A stretch of DNA of 64,000 nucleotides from Anisus vortex (Eukaryota; Mollusca; Gastropoda; Planorbidae). Location: assembly GCA_949126835.1 (NCBI GenBank), contig OX421495.1, positions 3,791,011-3,855,010 of the forward strand. Reading direction: 5' to 3'. A program made the position numbers and the translations under genes. The notes beneath the pieces were generated by a model. That model saw nothing but the letters and a program-made list of their open reading frames with translations, made no database searches and was not told the origin of the DNA. Shown one piece after another: positions 1 through 11,960 of this stretch. Within the stretch, counting starts at the first letter, position 1. Each line of letters opens with the position of its first letter.

Positions 1-419
1 ATCAGAGAGTAAACCCAAAGTGTGGGAGGTTAAAAAACCCAGCAAGTTTGGCCATGCCTCGCATGTGTCCAACTCCAGTTACGTCCTGAATGTGCCCAAG
101 TTGAGAAGACAGAATCAAATGCATGCAAGCATGGAATCCAGCTACAAAGACTTTTCCATCAAGGCGCAGGTCCGCGCCAATAAACTAATGTTTGCCTCCA
201 AAGAAAGCGACGCGGGGGGCCAGCGGGAGTATCGGCCGCACATTCGGGTCATGCAAAACCGAAACGCCAGCACGGAGTCGCAGCAAGAGGATGAGAACGC
301 TTTGATCAGGAAGAAGTTCTTGTCCCAGAACTTTAGAGGCCACTCGTCAGATTCAACAATTCAGAAATTGTTGTATGGTGGTGCGGACAGACTGAAACCA
401 ATAACAGAAGACACCACAG
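1..419 (+). CDS. TUBGCP6: TUBGCP6 exon (5'-truncated by window edge)
   Basis: Open in frame from position 2 with no initiator of its own; the GTG at 20 is internal. It ends CACAG before GTAAAC, phase 1. It encodes a basic, Ser-rich linker with GHAS and GHSSDSTIQKLLYG, upstream of the conserved GRIP domains. Confidence 0.85.
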
Positions 420-1174
420 GTAAACAATTGCACATTTCACTGGCACTAAACTGTAGTTTTTAATTGTAGAGGCGTTGTAAGAAAGGGAAAATATGTATGA
501 AAAAGATTTTTAAATTGTAAGCATTTATTAAGTCTTCATATCTAGTTATGTGTAATATTGTGTAAAGCTCTTTGCATAACAGATCAATTTTTTTAGACAA
601 AAACAGGGTTGCCTACTTAAACAAATTAGTGCGTGTGTTACCATAGACTTTAATATACATGGGCCGCTTGCTTTAGTTTTTTATGTTATTATCTTCTTTT
701 TTTTGCACTTCCCAATTCTAAATAAAGTAATTGTCATACAAGTTCCGTTTTATTAAATTTTTTTCGACTTTAAATGAATACTTGTAGGCCTATTAATCCT
801 ATTATCATTGACTATAATAAGATGGACCGCCTGCTCTATTTTTAGAGCTTATGTTCTTTTTCCGTGCGCACACAACACTGATCTATAAATGTTTCCGCTC
901 TGTACAACTTTCGATTTTAATTTTCCATTGAGAAAATCATAGCGATTAAATAAAACGGAACTCGTATATCAATTACTTTATTTAGAATCGGGAATTCCAA
1001 AAATCAGTGTTTCAAGTCATCATATAGCAAAAATACTAAAGCAAGAGGTCCATGTATATTATAGTCTATGGTATTACTAGTACATTTCTTATTGGGTAGG
1101 CACAGAGTGGGCAGCCTTACTGAAGGAAAAGTCTAATTAAAATGATTTATTTAGAAATGAGAAATGAAGTAAAA

Positions 1175-1214
<40 letters not shown>

Positions 1215-4200
1215 TCATCAAATCCATGACTTGTGACTGGTCTAATCATTTGGTGTCACACTTTCTTGTCTAGTTATACATTTTTATACATTTCAATATT
1301 GATGTGTAATCTGTTAACATCATGATGAATGAGAAATCTCTGCAGCTCATGCACTAACTAGTTTTATGTTCATTTACCAGATGGCTCATTGGAAAGAATC
1401 ACCTTCAATGTCAGCTCACCCTATACTGCAGATTTCTTCCAGACAGAGTTCACAGAATTTGGTCAGTTTTAGTTATTAATTAAAGTTGCAATCAGTGCCG
1501 GCTGATGGTAACTAATGCTGGATGTTGGCGTTCGTATTAAATACAAATAAACACATTTTCACAATCAAAAACTGAAAATATTTGAACTAAGTTAGTTGTC
1601 TGTGTTAACTGATAGAGTTGCTGGTTTATGGAACCAGAACTGTTGGCAATTTCTATAGATATTCATCTGTTAAGTAGTTTATTGTGTAGTATTTTGTGTA
1701 TTAATGTAATACTATTAACTTATTTATTAGCTAAGTGTTTCATCAATGTTATGGTCTGGTGGGCTATATTAATGAAATGTTTATAAAATAAGCCCATTAC
1801 TAGCAAATATTGACAAATGGCAAAAGTAAATCCAATGGTGTTTCTAGAAACACTAGAGGACAGAAGGGCAAAGAGTAAAGAGTAATAATAGGCCTACATG
1901 AGGCATTAAACTCTAATAATTAAGAAATATAACACAATAACAAGCAATTGCAATGCTCAGATAAACATAAGGAAACCAATGGTGGGCTATATTAATGAAA
2001 TGTTTATAAAATAAGTCCATTACTAGCAAATATTGACAAATGGCAAAAGTAAATCCAATGGTGTTTCTAGAAACACTAGAGGACAGAAGGGCAAAGAGTA
2101 AAGAGTAATAATAGGCCTACATGAGGCATTAAACTCTAATAATTAAGAAATATAACACAATAACAAGCAATTGCAATGCTCAGATAAACATAAGGAAACC
2201 AATGGTGGGCTATATTAATGAAATGTTTATAAAATAAGTCCATTACTAGCAAATATTGACAAATGGCAAAAGTAAATCCAATGGTGTTTCTAGAAACACT
2301 AGAGGACAGAAGGGCAAAGAGTAAAGAGTAATAATAGGCCTACATGAGGCATTAAACTCTAATAATTAAGAAATATAACACAATAACAAGCAATTGCAAT
2401 GCTCAGATAAACATAAGGAAACCAATGGTGGGCTATATTAATGAAATGTTTATAAAATAAGTCCATTACTAGCAAATATTGACAAATGGCAAAAGTAAAT
2501 CCAATGGTGTTTCTAGAAACACTAGAGGACAGAAGGGCAAAGAGTAAAGAGTAATAATAGGCCTACATGAGGCATTAAACTCTAATAATTAAGAAATATA
2601 ACACAATAACAAGACGTTGAATGCTCAGATAAACATGAGGAAACCAATGCGTGAATAAATGCTTATAACTATTCCTTCCCGAGTGTCATCCGGACATGCA
2701 ATAGGTTGCCTGAACAAACCAGGAAAACCAATAACTTAACATCATTTAAAACATTAATAAAAAATGCAAGACTCGACTGGGACCGCGGATGACCGTAGGA
2801 CGCAATAATCTTCTCTATAGAAAAGAGCGTCTGCAATATAAAAGATATAGGTCAAGATTATGAGTTGACTGTGGGATCTTAGTAAAATACATCACTGACA
2901 AAGCAATTCAAATCCTTTGGCAATTAATAGAAGAAACTTTAATAAATACCTAAGGAAAAGTCAGGGTGAAAACAAGTGACCAACACATAAAATAATAACC
3001 TCAGTCCAGTGACTCTCAAAACTTATGCACTAAATATGAAATTAACATTTTCTATGCCATGCCAATGTTACTGTTTTAACACTGTTAATGTCATCCCTGA
3101 TGTCAGCTGACGAGCCCGCTCTAGATCTGATGTCCCACATCCATGTGGTGGACCTGGGTAAAGATTTGATAGGCTCTGTGGTGGCCAGTCAGGAGGAGGT
3201 GGAGGAAGGGACGTCCACTCCATTGTCTGTTTTACTGGCCTGCTCCCTGACTGCTCCCATTAAAGCACAGTAAGTAAATTAAATTTTTTATTTCATTTAT
3301 AACAGCGCATTGACTTTTTTTTTTTAGGTGCGCAGACTATGATATGAGTTTTGATTTTTAAACTCCAGTTCATGATCACGATTTACACTTTTTATTAAAA
3401 AATTGTATTACTTCGCGGAATAAATTATTGTTATAGTTTCATTGGTCATAGACGTTAAAACTTAAACTGGGATGGTGTCTATGTGATTATCCATCTTGTT
3501 TTAATTAATTTTAGGAGTTGTTAAACATATTTTCTTCTTGTTTTATATAGATTTTCTGCTTTTGAAAACATACACAGTTATGTATTGAGAATGAATTCAT
3601 AAGAAAATATTATTCTTAGTAGTGTAGTTATTAGAACCACATGATCCCATTGGAAATTATGTTAAAATAATTACAGCTGCTAGTTCTAAACTTGTAAGAC
3701 AATCTTATTTATGTGAGCATGTCAAATTACACTTATAAACATTAACCCAATTCTTTATTCACTTCTTTAACTGCATTCTTTTCACATGTTGCCTTTTAAA
3801 AAACAACAACACCTGTTTGTTTTTTCTTCTAGGATGTACTTAGTGAATTCTGTCATCATAAACTATTTCACATCGGAGCTCAAAGTGGACAGCCATTTTG
3901 AAGCAATCAAGAGATACTTGTTGATGGCTGATGGAGATTTTGCTGAAATTCTTGCCAACATTCTATTTGAAAAGGTTTCGATCTTGAGTTGATTGTTGTA
4001 TTATTTCACTCAGTACAGTTTTAATTCCTTTCCTGCAGCAATGTGTATTTAAATGTGTGTTGCTTTCTACATTTTGAACATAAAATTGTGAAAGTAGTAG
4101 TAGATGTTTTGACACTCTATTATCAACCCAACTAACAAGTCCACATGTTTATTGTGGCATTATACTGAACCAAGCCTGCAATTTACAATGTGCTTTTTCA

Positions 4201-7200
4201 ATGCCCATAAACTAGACTTAAACCCTCCTGCTACTTCCTTGTCAACTAGCTCATCCAATTTACACGGGAAGAAAAAACATGGCCTTGGCTGCAAAATAGC
4301 AAACATCTCAGCAGTTTAGTTAATAGTAGAATAAGAAAATAATTATTATTTGATATAAACATATAAATCTTCATTTAGGTTTACGGTTCTCAGGCTATTA
4401 GATATAAGAAACTATTGTGATAAAGTAAGGGAGATAATTCTAGAAAACTGAATATTTTGAATTTTCAGCTGATTACCAACCCACTCCCCCAAGAGATGAT
4501 TAATCCAGTTTTCTTAAACGGAGCATTGAACAAAGCTATCAGATCTTCCATTTACTCTGATGATGTCAACACCAAAAACTTAAACTTTGTCCTCAAAAGT
4601 CTTCCAGCACTTCTCTTGCCTAACGGTAAGTGAAACCAGGAGGATATAGTTACTTAAATCAACTTTTATATAGCTTTTGTGTTTTTAATCGTCTTTAGTT
4701 TAGAGATTGCAACTATTTAGACTACTAGAAAAATTGATTTCAAGAAATGTTAAATAAAATTCAATTGCACGTTTGAAAATTTTATTTAGCCAGTTTTTAA
4801 CAAGTGATTAAAAAAAACAGTAAACAAGACATTATTAAGAAAACAAACTTTAAGTTTTAGCCTACTATTTATCACAAGTGACCAATAATACTTATACTTT
4901 CAACAAAATAATCTTTTAGAAAAAAAACGCAAACTACAGATAGAAAATTGTCTGTCTAAGATCAAACTGAGTCCTGTTTATTTTATTTTTAAACTATTCA
5001 GTTTTTTTTTATAAAGCTTACAATCAATAAATTGAGTAGTCAATTAGGGTCATTTGGTAATAAGAAGTCACCTCTTAAAGAAATGATTTCTTCTTCGTTC
5101 TCAAAAGTTATGATTGGGAGGATTCAGACAACAAGTCTAATAGTTGTAATGAACTGCGCCGTGGTTGTCTGTTGCTCTAGTCCACTGTACAGTTTGTCAT
5201 TGAAGGTAGCCTCCTGGGGCCATATGGCTGACCGGGTAGAATGCTACAATGGCTCTGATTTGTAGTTTGTGGAACATGTGTTGCTTCAGCCTGTTATAAC
5301 CAGTCCTTAGTCTGAAGATGATGTGTTGAAAGGAATTATTTAATTATTTCCAATGGAACATGATTCATTTGTAAACCACTATTTACAGCAACTGGATCAT
5401 TTTTTTAGAAATAAAAATTTTATGTTAAGGGAGATAATTTAAAAATTAGTAAATCATATATTAAAACAAAAAAGGATTGAGAATTTTTTTTTTTAATTGT
5501 TAACACTACAACCCCTTTCTTCTGTAGATTGCCAAAGTGGGGGCAAGTCCTTACTTATAGTTTGCGTAGGGTAAACCCATTGCTATCAATAAAATAAAAT
5601 GTGAATTTAAAGATAATATTTCAATCTTGCACTAAAATAGTCTCCCCTGTCTGGTCAATAAGCTAAAACTCTACAGACGCTCCACCAATCTAGTCAATTT
5701 TAAAATGATGCAGAGTCTATTCTGTTTAATTTTACAATTTGTTTTGCTGCATTAAAAAAATGGGTTTCACACATATTTTTTTATCTCTCCACAGATCCAA
5801 ACTCATTGCAGTGTTTAGAACTCAGATATATTGTGAGTCTCTTTCTATTCTCATATATTGTCATATTGTTATTTCTTTTCACTGGGTAATATCAGACTTT
5901 CATAATTTGACTTGAAGTTAAAAGTATCCTGTTAGACCAAGTTGATCCATAGGGACAGATGTCCTGCAGAACACATTTTTAATTGACAACTTTCCCCCTC
6001 TTTCATTTGAGAAATACAGTGCCCAGATTCTGCCATGGATTGATGTCCAAATATAGTTACAATTGACCTATATAAAAACTAATTTGTTGATCTTTCCATC
6101 AGGATACATTTAGCAACTTTTACATTTACCATAATGTGTTTTCTGTCTTGTTCATGAAAATAAAATCATCATCTTATATTTATCTAAGGCTGCATGAGTG
6201 CAAATTCAAGGTCTCATTGATGTTTCTCCTTTTATCTTGTTATTAATGCCATAATTTTACTCTCCCCCAGGTGAAGTGGCCACTAACAATTGTGTTCACT
6301 GAGTCCTGCATGAAGAAGTACTACAGCATCTTCAACTTCCTGCTGCAGATTAAGAGAGTTGTCTGGGTCTTGAAGGATGTCTGGCACCAGCTCAAGAGAG
6401 ATGGTCAGTCCTTGAACTTTCACCTCTTTCGCCATTGGCTAATTTAAGAACTGCAGGATACAAACTTATCTAATTAGTAGAAGCTTCTTAAAATCAATTC
6501 ATTACTTGACAAACAATTAACTTGGCAGTTCAACATAACACAATCTATTACAATACTCAGATATTTATAGAGACAAAGTAAATAGGTAAAGTATTCTTTG
6601 GACCAAATTGATCATTGGGATGGTGAAGCAGCATTCACCAGTTTCTGTGGCATACTAGGGAATGTGTGGCCAGCACAATACCCAGCCACCTTTAATTTAC
6701 CCCAACTAATGTCAGGTACCCATCAGAGCTGGGTAGACACAGGGACACCCTCCAGTCTCTGGAATAAATTCTCGACTTCACCAGGATTCAAACCCAGAAC
6801 CTTTGAAACGCCAGTCAAAATGGCTGCCACTGTGTTCCTACATATAGATAAAAAGACTTTCTTTATTGCATATGCAAGAATAAGTGCAAATAAGTTCTTT
6901 TTCTTCAGAGTATTAAGCTGCCTGAACATGGAAATCTAACAACTTACAGGGTTCTCACACAGTCTGGAAAAGTCTGGCGTTTCAAAAAAACAAATCAAGG
7001 CCTGGACAACCTTGAATATTATCATTTTAGCCTGAAAAAAGAGCCTGTCAGCCTGGAAATTTATCTAAATCTATATTTATATCTAAATTTAATATAAAAA
7101 TCAAGGTCAGACAAAAAACGCCAATCCCATTTTTATACGCCATAATCGCCCACTGACCGAGCCTTAAGATTGATACCTCATTCACGCAATATTTAGGTCA

Positions 7201-10200
7201 CTTAGGGGGAGGAGGCGTGTGACCATTTTCCAAATAATGTGTTCCAGCAGCCTGGAATTTGGCTCTTATAGCCTTGAAATAGTCTGGGAAAAGCCTTGAA
7301 TTTTTTCAGAAAAAAAATGAAAACCCTGATTACTTAACATTATTTAAAACCTTACTCAAAATGCAAAACTAGTCTCAAACCACAGATAAGCTTAGGGGGC
7401 TATAATATTCTGTATAGAAGGAGCATTTGTAACTTATAAGATGATGATAATAATGATAGTCAATAAACTTATTAAATGGACACTTTAAATTGTTTGTCGC
7501 CATTGAATAACATACATTGTTGTTTTGTTTTCAAAAAGAAATCTTTACATTTTTCAGCTGTGATAAACAAGGCAGGTAACTCTTCACAATTCAGGCAGAT
7601 GCAATTGTACAGGTAAAATTTATTTCCACGGCTTTTTTTACTGCATTATAGCTTATTTTGTCTGCAATTTAGCCTATTTAGTCTGCAATTTAGCTTATTT
7701 AGTCTGCAATTTAGCTTATTTAGTCTGCAATTTAGCTTATTTAGTCTGCAATTTAGCTTATTTAGTCTGCAATTTAGCTTATTTTGTCTGCAATTTAGCT
7801 TATTTTGTCTGCAATTTAGCTTATTTTGTCTGCATGACTGTGTTAGACTGAGAATAACTGTATGTTTTCACCCCCCTCTCCCCCTACTTCTCAGTGGCTT
7901 AGCATGCTGTGCCATGCATAAAGGCATCAGACAGATTGCTAGGGTCAGTTTTTCTCATTTCCAGCTCTGTTCAAAGGCCTACAAAAAAGTTCTCACCAGT
8001 CATAGGACATGTCCACATATTGTTAATGACTCTCTCTCTCTTGCCTTTCAGACAGGAGATGCAGCACTTTGTGAAGATGATGCAGGGCTACATCACTAAT
8101 CAGGTCATCCACCTATCTTGGCAAGAGTTCCAGGCTGACCTCGGCCAACCCATTGATGGCCTTGACCAGCTGTGCCATCTCCATGAACGCTTTGTGGACA
8201 AGGCATTGTTCAGGTAATGGTGCAGGGGTGCAATACAGGTCGGGAAAGTTTTATGAAAACTCAGCTCACTTTAACAAGTTCTTGAAATGTGACATATAAC
8301 TTTGTGAAAGTTATAATTATAGTGCTATGAACATAGCAGGGTGAAAAATATTTATCTAAAAAAAATAAAAATTAAAGACAATAAAATGTTTACAGTTAAA
8401 TCAGAATTTTTGTTTGAGAGCTGCTTACTTTAAAAAAAATATTTTAATTTTCATATTTTAATTTAATTTATATTTTTTGTAAGTCTGGAACTAAATGTCA
8501 AGTGCATATTATAATAAAAGAATTGAACAAAAAAACGTATTTCAAAATGTTATTAAAAAGTATAAGAATTTAAGAAAAACCGATTCAAATTTTCAATGAG
8601 ATCTGAAATTTACTCCACGAAGATCTACACAGAGTCGCATTAGCCTCCTCCTGCTCTAGATCATTTAGTTTCATAGAGTAATGTAGTAGTGTTTTGATGT
8701 AAAAAAACAAAAACATTTTGGTTTGCATTAAAAGGCTAGAGCTACTTTAATAAAGTGTCCTGAGAGAGTATTCTATACATGTTTCAATGACTGATAAATC
8801 AGTACATTTTTTTGGTCATTTTTTTATAAAAAGACAATTTTTTTGTTTGTGAATGAGTGCCGGCTATCTATTGAATCAGGTGTCTACTGGACAGCAAGGC
8901 TGTCAGGGTCTGGAACATCATCCAAGACATATTCTGCCTGATCCTGAAGTTCAGGTCCCAGCTGGTCAGCGGCCAGTGGCAGCGCTCGGAGGGTCAGAAG
9001 GAGGCAGTTCATGGCAACTTTGCCGCAATGGTCAACACCTACCAGTCCTTTCATGTGTACAGTTTATTTCTGTTCAAAGGTATGGGAACTATCAGGGTTA
9101 ATTTTGGTTGGGACAGTTTGGGACAATTGACTTTTTTTTTAAAGTTTGAGGCCCTTTGTGAAAATTGACTTGTTTTTTCAATTTTGGGACAATTATTGCT
9201 AATTAAAGAAGTACAATTTTTATAATTAATATAATACATAGTATTTAAAGTTTCCCTTTTTTTTATCATGAACAAAGCATATATTAAATGATCTCATTGT
9301 TATATATTTTTGTATAACGTTTACCTAACAAGAAATGACTAGCACTTATTTTTAGTTACAGATATTATGTCCTAGGCCCAAAACTCCTGTTGGGCAACAG
9401 GGATCGGTCGGCGGCTGGGCTAGAACACACATCGCTTTATTGACAGTCTGGTGTACTGACCGCAGGTCCAGCCCTGCCTCATTTGACACAATATTGACAA
9501 GCATTTCTTTTCTCAAGACACTGACATGCCCAGGAGAGTAGCTAGGGGAGATGGAAGGGGGGGTCCATATTTAAAAGTCGCCCGGGCCCCTACTTGAGGG
9601 GGGCCCCCAAAGGAGTGTCCGAATTGTTTTTTCTCGTGTCATAATGTCAAAATGCAGGGGCCCCTAAAGAGGCCAAGCCCCCCGGGCCCCCAAATCCCTA
9701 GCAACGGCACTGGACATCCCTTTCTTTTGACATGGCATTGACAGACATTAGTTTCTAAATGACATTGATGTGCCACATCTTTGGACAGGGCATTCAGATA
9801 AATTATTTTGACATGGTATTGACAGACATTTGTTTCTTCATGGCATTGACAGACATTTGTTTCTACATGACATTTACAGACATTTGTTTCTACATGACAT
9901 TGACAGACATTTGTTTCTACATGACATTGATGTGCCACATCTTTAGACATGGCATTGAGTGAAAAACAATTTTGACATGTCATTGACAGACATTTGTTTC
10001 TACATGACATTGATGTGCCACATCTTTGGACATGGCATTGAGAGAAAAATAATTTTAACACGTCATTGACAGACACCTGTTTTTACATGACATTGATGTG
10101 CCACATCTTTGGACATGGCATTGAGAGAAAAATAATTTTGACACGTCATTGACAGACACCTGTTTTTACATGACATTGATGTGCCACATCTTTGGACATG

Positions 10201-10444
10201 GCATTGAGAGAAAAATAATTTTGACACGTCATTGACAGACACCTGTTTTTACATGACATTGATGTGCCACATCTTTGGACATGGCATTGAGAGAAAAATA
10301 ATTTTGACACGTCATTGACCCTGCACTTCTTTTGCGTGTTTTTCAGTTGTCAGCCGCCTGTCGCAGAAGGGCTACCAGCCCCACCTGCAGGAACTACTGC
10401 TGCAGCTCAACTTCAACAACTACTACACACAGGCTGGTGACTGA
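1..10444 (+). CDS. TUBGCP6: Gamma-tubulin complex component 6, C-terminal part (11 exons)
   Basis: Joined exons: <1-419, 1381-1461, 3107-3269, 3833-3974, 4469-4625, 5795-5832, 6271-6403, 7558-7612, 8052-8213, 8880-9079, 10347-10444. Every junction has GT...AG and the phases match, giving 548 residues plus TGA at 10442-10444; the 5' part lies outside the window. GCP6 is a subunit of the gamma-tubulin ring complex that nucleates microtubules at centrosomes. From family knowledge, the C-terminal GRIP2 region binds gamma-tubulin. Diagnostic matches to animal GCP6 seen here: EMQHFVKMMQGYI, QFRQMQLY, the run ending VWVLKDVWHQLKR, HFEAIKRYLLMADGDFA, and the last residues LQLNFNNYYTQAGD, close to the vertebrate ending. 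The first exon (139 residues, charged, with GHAS and GHSS motifs) belongs to the less conserved middle region. Introns are repeat-rich. No frameshift or missing splice site was seen. Confidence 0.95.
644..772 (-). mobile_element. Partial MITE (AGACTATAATAAGATGG family)
   Basis: Begins with AGACTTTAATATACATGG and GCCGCTTGCTTTAG, the rc of the family's other end, then drops to the inner CACTTCC...TTCCGTTTTATT block. The remainder is missing. Lies in TUBGCP6 intron 1. Confidence 0.7.
810..1067 (+). mobile_element. MITE, AGACTATAATAAGATGG family, complete
   Basis: Ends GACTATAATAAGATGGACCG and, inverted, CCATGTATATTATAGTC. The core has CCGTGCGCACACAAC, ACTTTCGATTTTAA, CATTGAGAAAATCATAGCGA and AAAACGGAA, shared with all other copies. 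Non-coding. TUBGCP6 intron 1. Confidence 0.85.
1175..1211. repeat. (AT)n microsatellite
   Basis: About 18 AT dinucleotides in TUBGCP6 intron 1. Confidence 0.9.
1381..1461 (+). CDS. TUBGCP6: TUBGCP6 exon
   Basis: Acceptor TTTACCAG before 1381, donor G/GTCAGT after 1461, phases 1 to 1. It encodes DGSLERITFNVSSP and a short acidic tail. Too short to stand out as an ORF; found by phase continuity. Confidence 0.75.
1758..2650 (+). repeat. 223-bp tandem array made from a LINE fragment (4 units)
   Basis: Unit starts at 1758, 1981, 2204 and 2427; spacing is 223 bp each time and the units are almost identical. Each unit contains AAACACTAGAGGACAGAAGG and AGGCATTAAACTCTAATAAT, the same words found near the C-terminus of the CR1/L2-like LINE at 50,960-51,030. 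Lies in TUBGCP6 intron 2. Confidence 0.9.
2651..2860 (+). mobile_element. CR1/L2-like LINE, 3' end
   Basis: Continues the LINE sequence after the 223-bp array: CCCGAGTGTCATCCGGACATG, GCCTGAACAAACCAGGAAAA, then GACGCAATAATCTTC and the GCGTCTGCAATATAAAAGAT tail. Corresponds to 51,145-51,320. Confidence 0.85.
3107..3269 (+). CDS. TUBGCP6: TUBGCP6 exon
   Basis: Acceptor TGTCAG before 3107 completes an Ala codon with the preceding exon; donor GTAAGT follows 3269, phase 2. It encodes the segment ending PLSVLLACSLTAPIKAQ, where the GCP6 GRIP homology begins. Confidence 0.88.
3833..3974 (+). CDS. TUBGCP6: TUBGCP6 exon
   Basis: Strong polypyrimidine acceptor (TTTTTTCTTCTAG). Encodes MYLVNSVIINYF through ANILFEK, one of the best conserved GRIP2 stretches. 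The donor GTTTCG is non-optimal but phase 0 fits the next exon. Confidence 0.92.
4469..4625 (+). CDS. TUBGCP6: TUBGCP6 exon
   Basis: Acceptor ATTTTCAG; donor G/GTAAGT. Encodes LITNPLPQEMINPVFLNGAL and on to LPALLLPN, GRIP2 region. No frame longer than 60 codons marks it, so the call rests on homology and phases 0 to 1. Confidence 0.92.
5795..5832 (+). CDS. TUBGCP6: TUBGCP6 micro-exon
   Basis: A 38-bp exon, acceptor CTCTCCACAG and donor GTGAGT. Encodes DPNSLQCLELRYI, matching the conserved CLELRYK-type motif just before the VDWPL/VKWPL segment of GCP6. Confidence 0.9.
6271..6403 (+). CDS. TUBGCP6: TUBGCP6 exon
   Basis: Acceptor TCTCCCCCAG, donor G/GTCAGT. Encodes VKWPLTIVFTESCMKKYYS through VWHQLKRD, a core GRIP2 segment near the gamma-tubulin-contacting region in the family. 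Phases 0 to 1. Confidence 0.93.
6598..6840 (-). mobile_element. tRNA-derived SINE, family 2
   Basis: Read on the minus strand it has a tRNA-like head (box B GGTTTGAATCCTGG) followed by the body CCCAGCTCTGATGGGTACCTG, GTGGCACAGAAACTGGTGAA and a tail near CCAATGATCAATTTGGTCC. It matches 52,628-52,860 in order. TUBGCP6 intron 7. Confidence 0.8.
7325..7445 (+). mobile_element. Old CR1/L2-like LINE 3' fragment
   Basis: Degenerate match to the LINE tail: TTAACATTATTTAAAACCTTA, AAAATGCAAAACTAG, TATAGAAGGAGC, then ATAAGATGATGATAATA. TUBGCP6 intron 7. Confidence 0.55.
7558..7612 (+). CDS. TUBGCP6: TUBGCP6 exon
   Basis: A 55-bp exon, acceptor TTTTTCAG, donor AG/GTAAAA. Encodes AVINKAGNSSQFRQMQLYR. 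A 21-bp minisatellite starts about 30 bp downstream in the intron. Confidence 0.88.
7640..7835. repeat. 21-bp minisatellite
   Basis: About nine units of AGCTTATTTAGTCTGCAATTT, with T/A variation at one site. TUBGCP6 intron 8, 30 bp after the donor. Confidence 0.9.
8052..8213 (+). CDS. TUBGCP6: TUBGCP6 exon
   Basis: Acceptor TTGCCTTTCAG, donor AG/GTAATG, phases 2 to 2. Encodes QEMQHFVKMMQGYITNQVIH and on to FVDKALFR, the strongest GCP family match in the window. Confidence 0.95.
8880..9079 (+). CDS. TUBGCP6: TUBGCP6 exon
   Basis: Acceptor TTGAATCAG, donor AAAG/GTATGG. Encodes CLLDSKAVRVWNIIQDIFCL through VYSLFLFK, the helical GRIP2 end region. The reading frame here is not the longest ORF at this site. 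Confidence 0.92.
9362..9478 (-). mobile_element. tRNA-derived SINE, family 1 (partial)
   Basis: The rc reads GACCTGCGGTCAGTACACCA, GACTGTCAATAAAGCG, TTCTAGCCCAGCCGCCGACC and TTTTGGGCCTAGG, the same order as the SINE at 62,673-62,893. TUBGCP6 intron 10. Confidence 0.75.
9531..9712 (+). mobile_element. hAT-like MITE, 182 bp
   Basis: Starts CAGGAGAGTAGCTAGGGG and ends CCCTAGCAACGGCACTG, imperfect inverted repeats of the CAGTGGCGTAGCTAGGG kind. Flanked by GACATGCC (9523-9530) and GACATCCC (9713-9720), a 7/8-matching 8-bp target duplication. GC-rich interior with runs of GGGGCCCC. TUBGCP6 intron 10. Confidence 0.75.
9716..10320. repeat. Minisatellite with 83-bp higher-order unit
   Basis: The 3' part (about 10,006-10,318) is 83-bp units with starts at 10,006, 10,089, 10,172 and 10,255. 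The 5' part has shorter, diverged sub-units built on GACATTGACAGACATTTGTT. Open frames here are repeat artefacts. TUBGCP6 intron 10, ending about 25 bp before the last exon. Confidence 0.88.
10347..10444 (+). CDS. TUBGCP6: TUBGCP6 terminal coding exon
   Basis: Acceptor TGTTTTTCAG, stop TGA at 10442-10444. Encodes VVSRLSQKGYQPHLQELLL through NFNNYYTQAGD. It follows directly after the 83-bp minisatellite of the last intron. Confidence 0.94.
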
Positions 10445-11960
10445 AACACTGAACTCACTGAACTCTTTGATGGTTAGATTCATGTGAAATGCGACTTATC
10501 TCAGTAACATTATCTACACGAGTCATTCAATTTGTCAATTGTTTTTTTATATAAAATAACAGTTTTTTTCTTAAATTCTAGACACATTAGCTGCATTGTT
10601 TTGTTACAATTGTTTTATCTGTTTCTGTATCATAGTTGTTGTTGTTTTTTTCAGGCCTCCGTCCCATTTATTGTTCACTAGACAATTTTCCACAATTCAA
10701 ATCGGTATATAATTGTAAAAAAAAAAAGTAGACTGCTATCTCATTAGAGTTTAATTAAAAAAACTCACAGTGCCTTTTAAAAATGTTCTTCTGAATGTAA
10801 ACATGGCAGAAAATAATTTGTGTCTAAAACCACTACATATTTTCTTTAATGTGTATATATATAATATATTTGATTTATTTATAAAATATAGATACATATT
10901 ATTATATTTATTGAAACCGTTGATCATTTTTTTATATTGAACATTGATATTTATTCTGTATATTTTTGCTGATTATTTCACATTATTATTATTATATTAC
11001 CATTATTAAATCTACCATATTTTTTTATGACATTACAACTGACAACTAATAAATGCATTTCTTGATCAAATTAAAAAATCTATTCAATTATTGCTTTATT
11101 TATGTTGGTTGTTTTTTTGTTTCACTGTCAGATGTGTTGCCAAATATCAACAAAAAATATTTCTTTTAATTGTATAGTCTAACATTATTTTGTTAAATAT
11201 ATAATTGTATATATAGTATTATATATAGTAGTATTTTCAAGTTATGTTAATCATAGTTATGTTGAGTCAGTATTTAAAAACTCTGTGACTGGATAAAGAT
11301 CACCATCATATATTATATATATATATGCCTATATATATTCCCACAGAAAAATGCCATGAGATTCTTAAGTTCTCCATCAGTTTCCTGACTTTCTTAACTG
11401 TGCTCAAAACGAGGCTCGGTATTTGAAGAAACCTGATAAAGAAGCACGTATAAAACCAACTGTGCTGTTTCTAACACACCCACACACAAAAGTAAAGGCA
11501 TCAGAAAAAAAAAACAGTTGTGTCATGGTTGATGCCACTGTAACTGACCGTGAATGCCTCCTGGATTTCAACGGACAGGGGCAGACAACTTGTCACTCCG
11601 TGTTCACCTGTCGTCCATTATTCCCCCTTTTCACCTGGTGCCATTTTTTTCTTCCTAGCATTTTTTTTTTGGGGGGGGGGGGGAGGGACACGCTAGTGTA
11701 GTTTTCAAGAGTCTATACACTAATATACAGGTTAATGCCACGCGCCAGCCTTTTTTTTTTCTACGTCTGTTAGATATCTTGAGACTGGCTTTTCCCTAGA
11801 CACAATGGCGTCATTGTTATATACATGGCATTATTGTCTTTTAAGTCAGCAATAAGCTACAGTTTAAAATCATTTGACGTGGCACCTGAAGACTTTCATG
11901 GTAGGGAAAAACAACCATCATTCATACTGATTCATACATTATGATTCATAAATAAGAAAA
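10445..11960 (+). other. TUBGCP6 3' UTR and AT-rich flank
   Basis: No coding signal. The first AATAAA after the TUBGCP6 stop is at 11,048-11,053 and is the likely polyadenylation signal, giving a 3' UTR of about 600-630 bases. The remainder is AT-rich low-complexity sequence. A T11/G12 homopolymer junction near 11,660-11,682 is a possible assembly weak point. Confidence 0.4.

Noticed and set aside
6598..6939. 113-codon + strand ORF in a TUBGCP6 intron
   Set aside because: Overlaps a minus-strand SINE; no coding homology.
9639..10076. 145-codon minus ORF rich in Cys and His
   Set aside because: Frame of the CATTGACAGACATTTG minisatellite in a TUBGCP6 intron; repetition, not zinc fingers.
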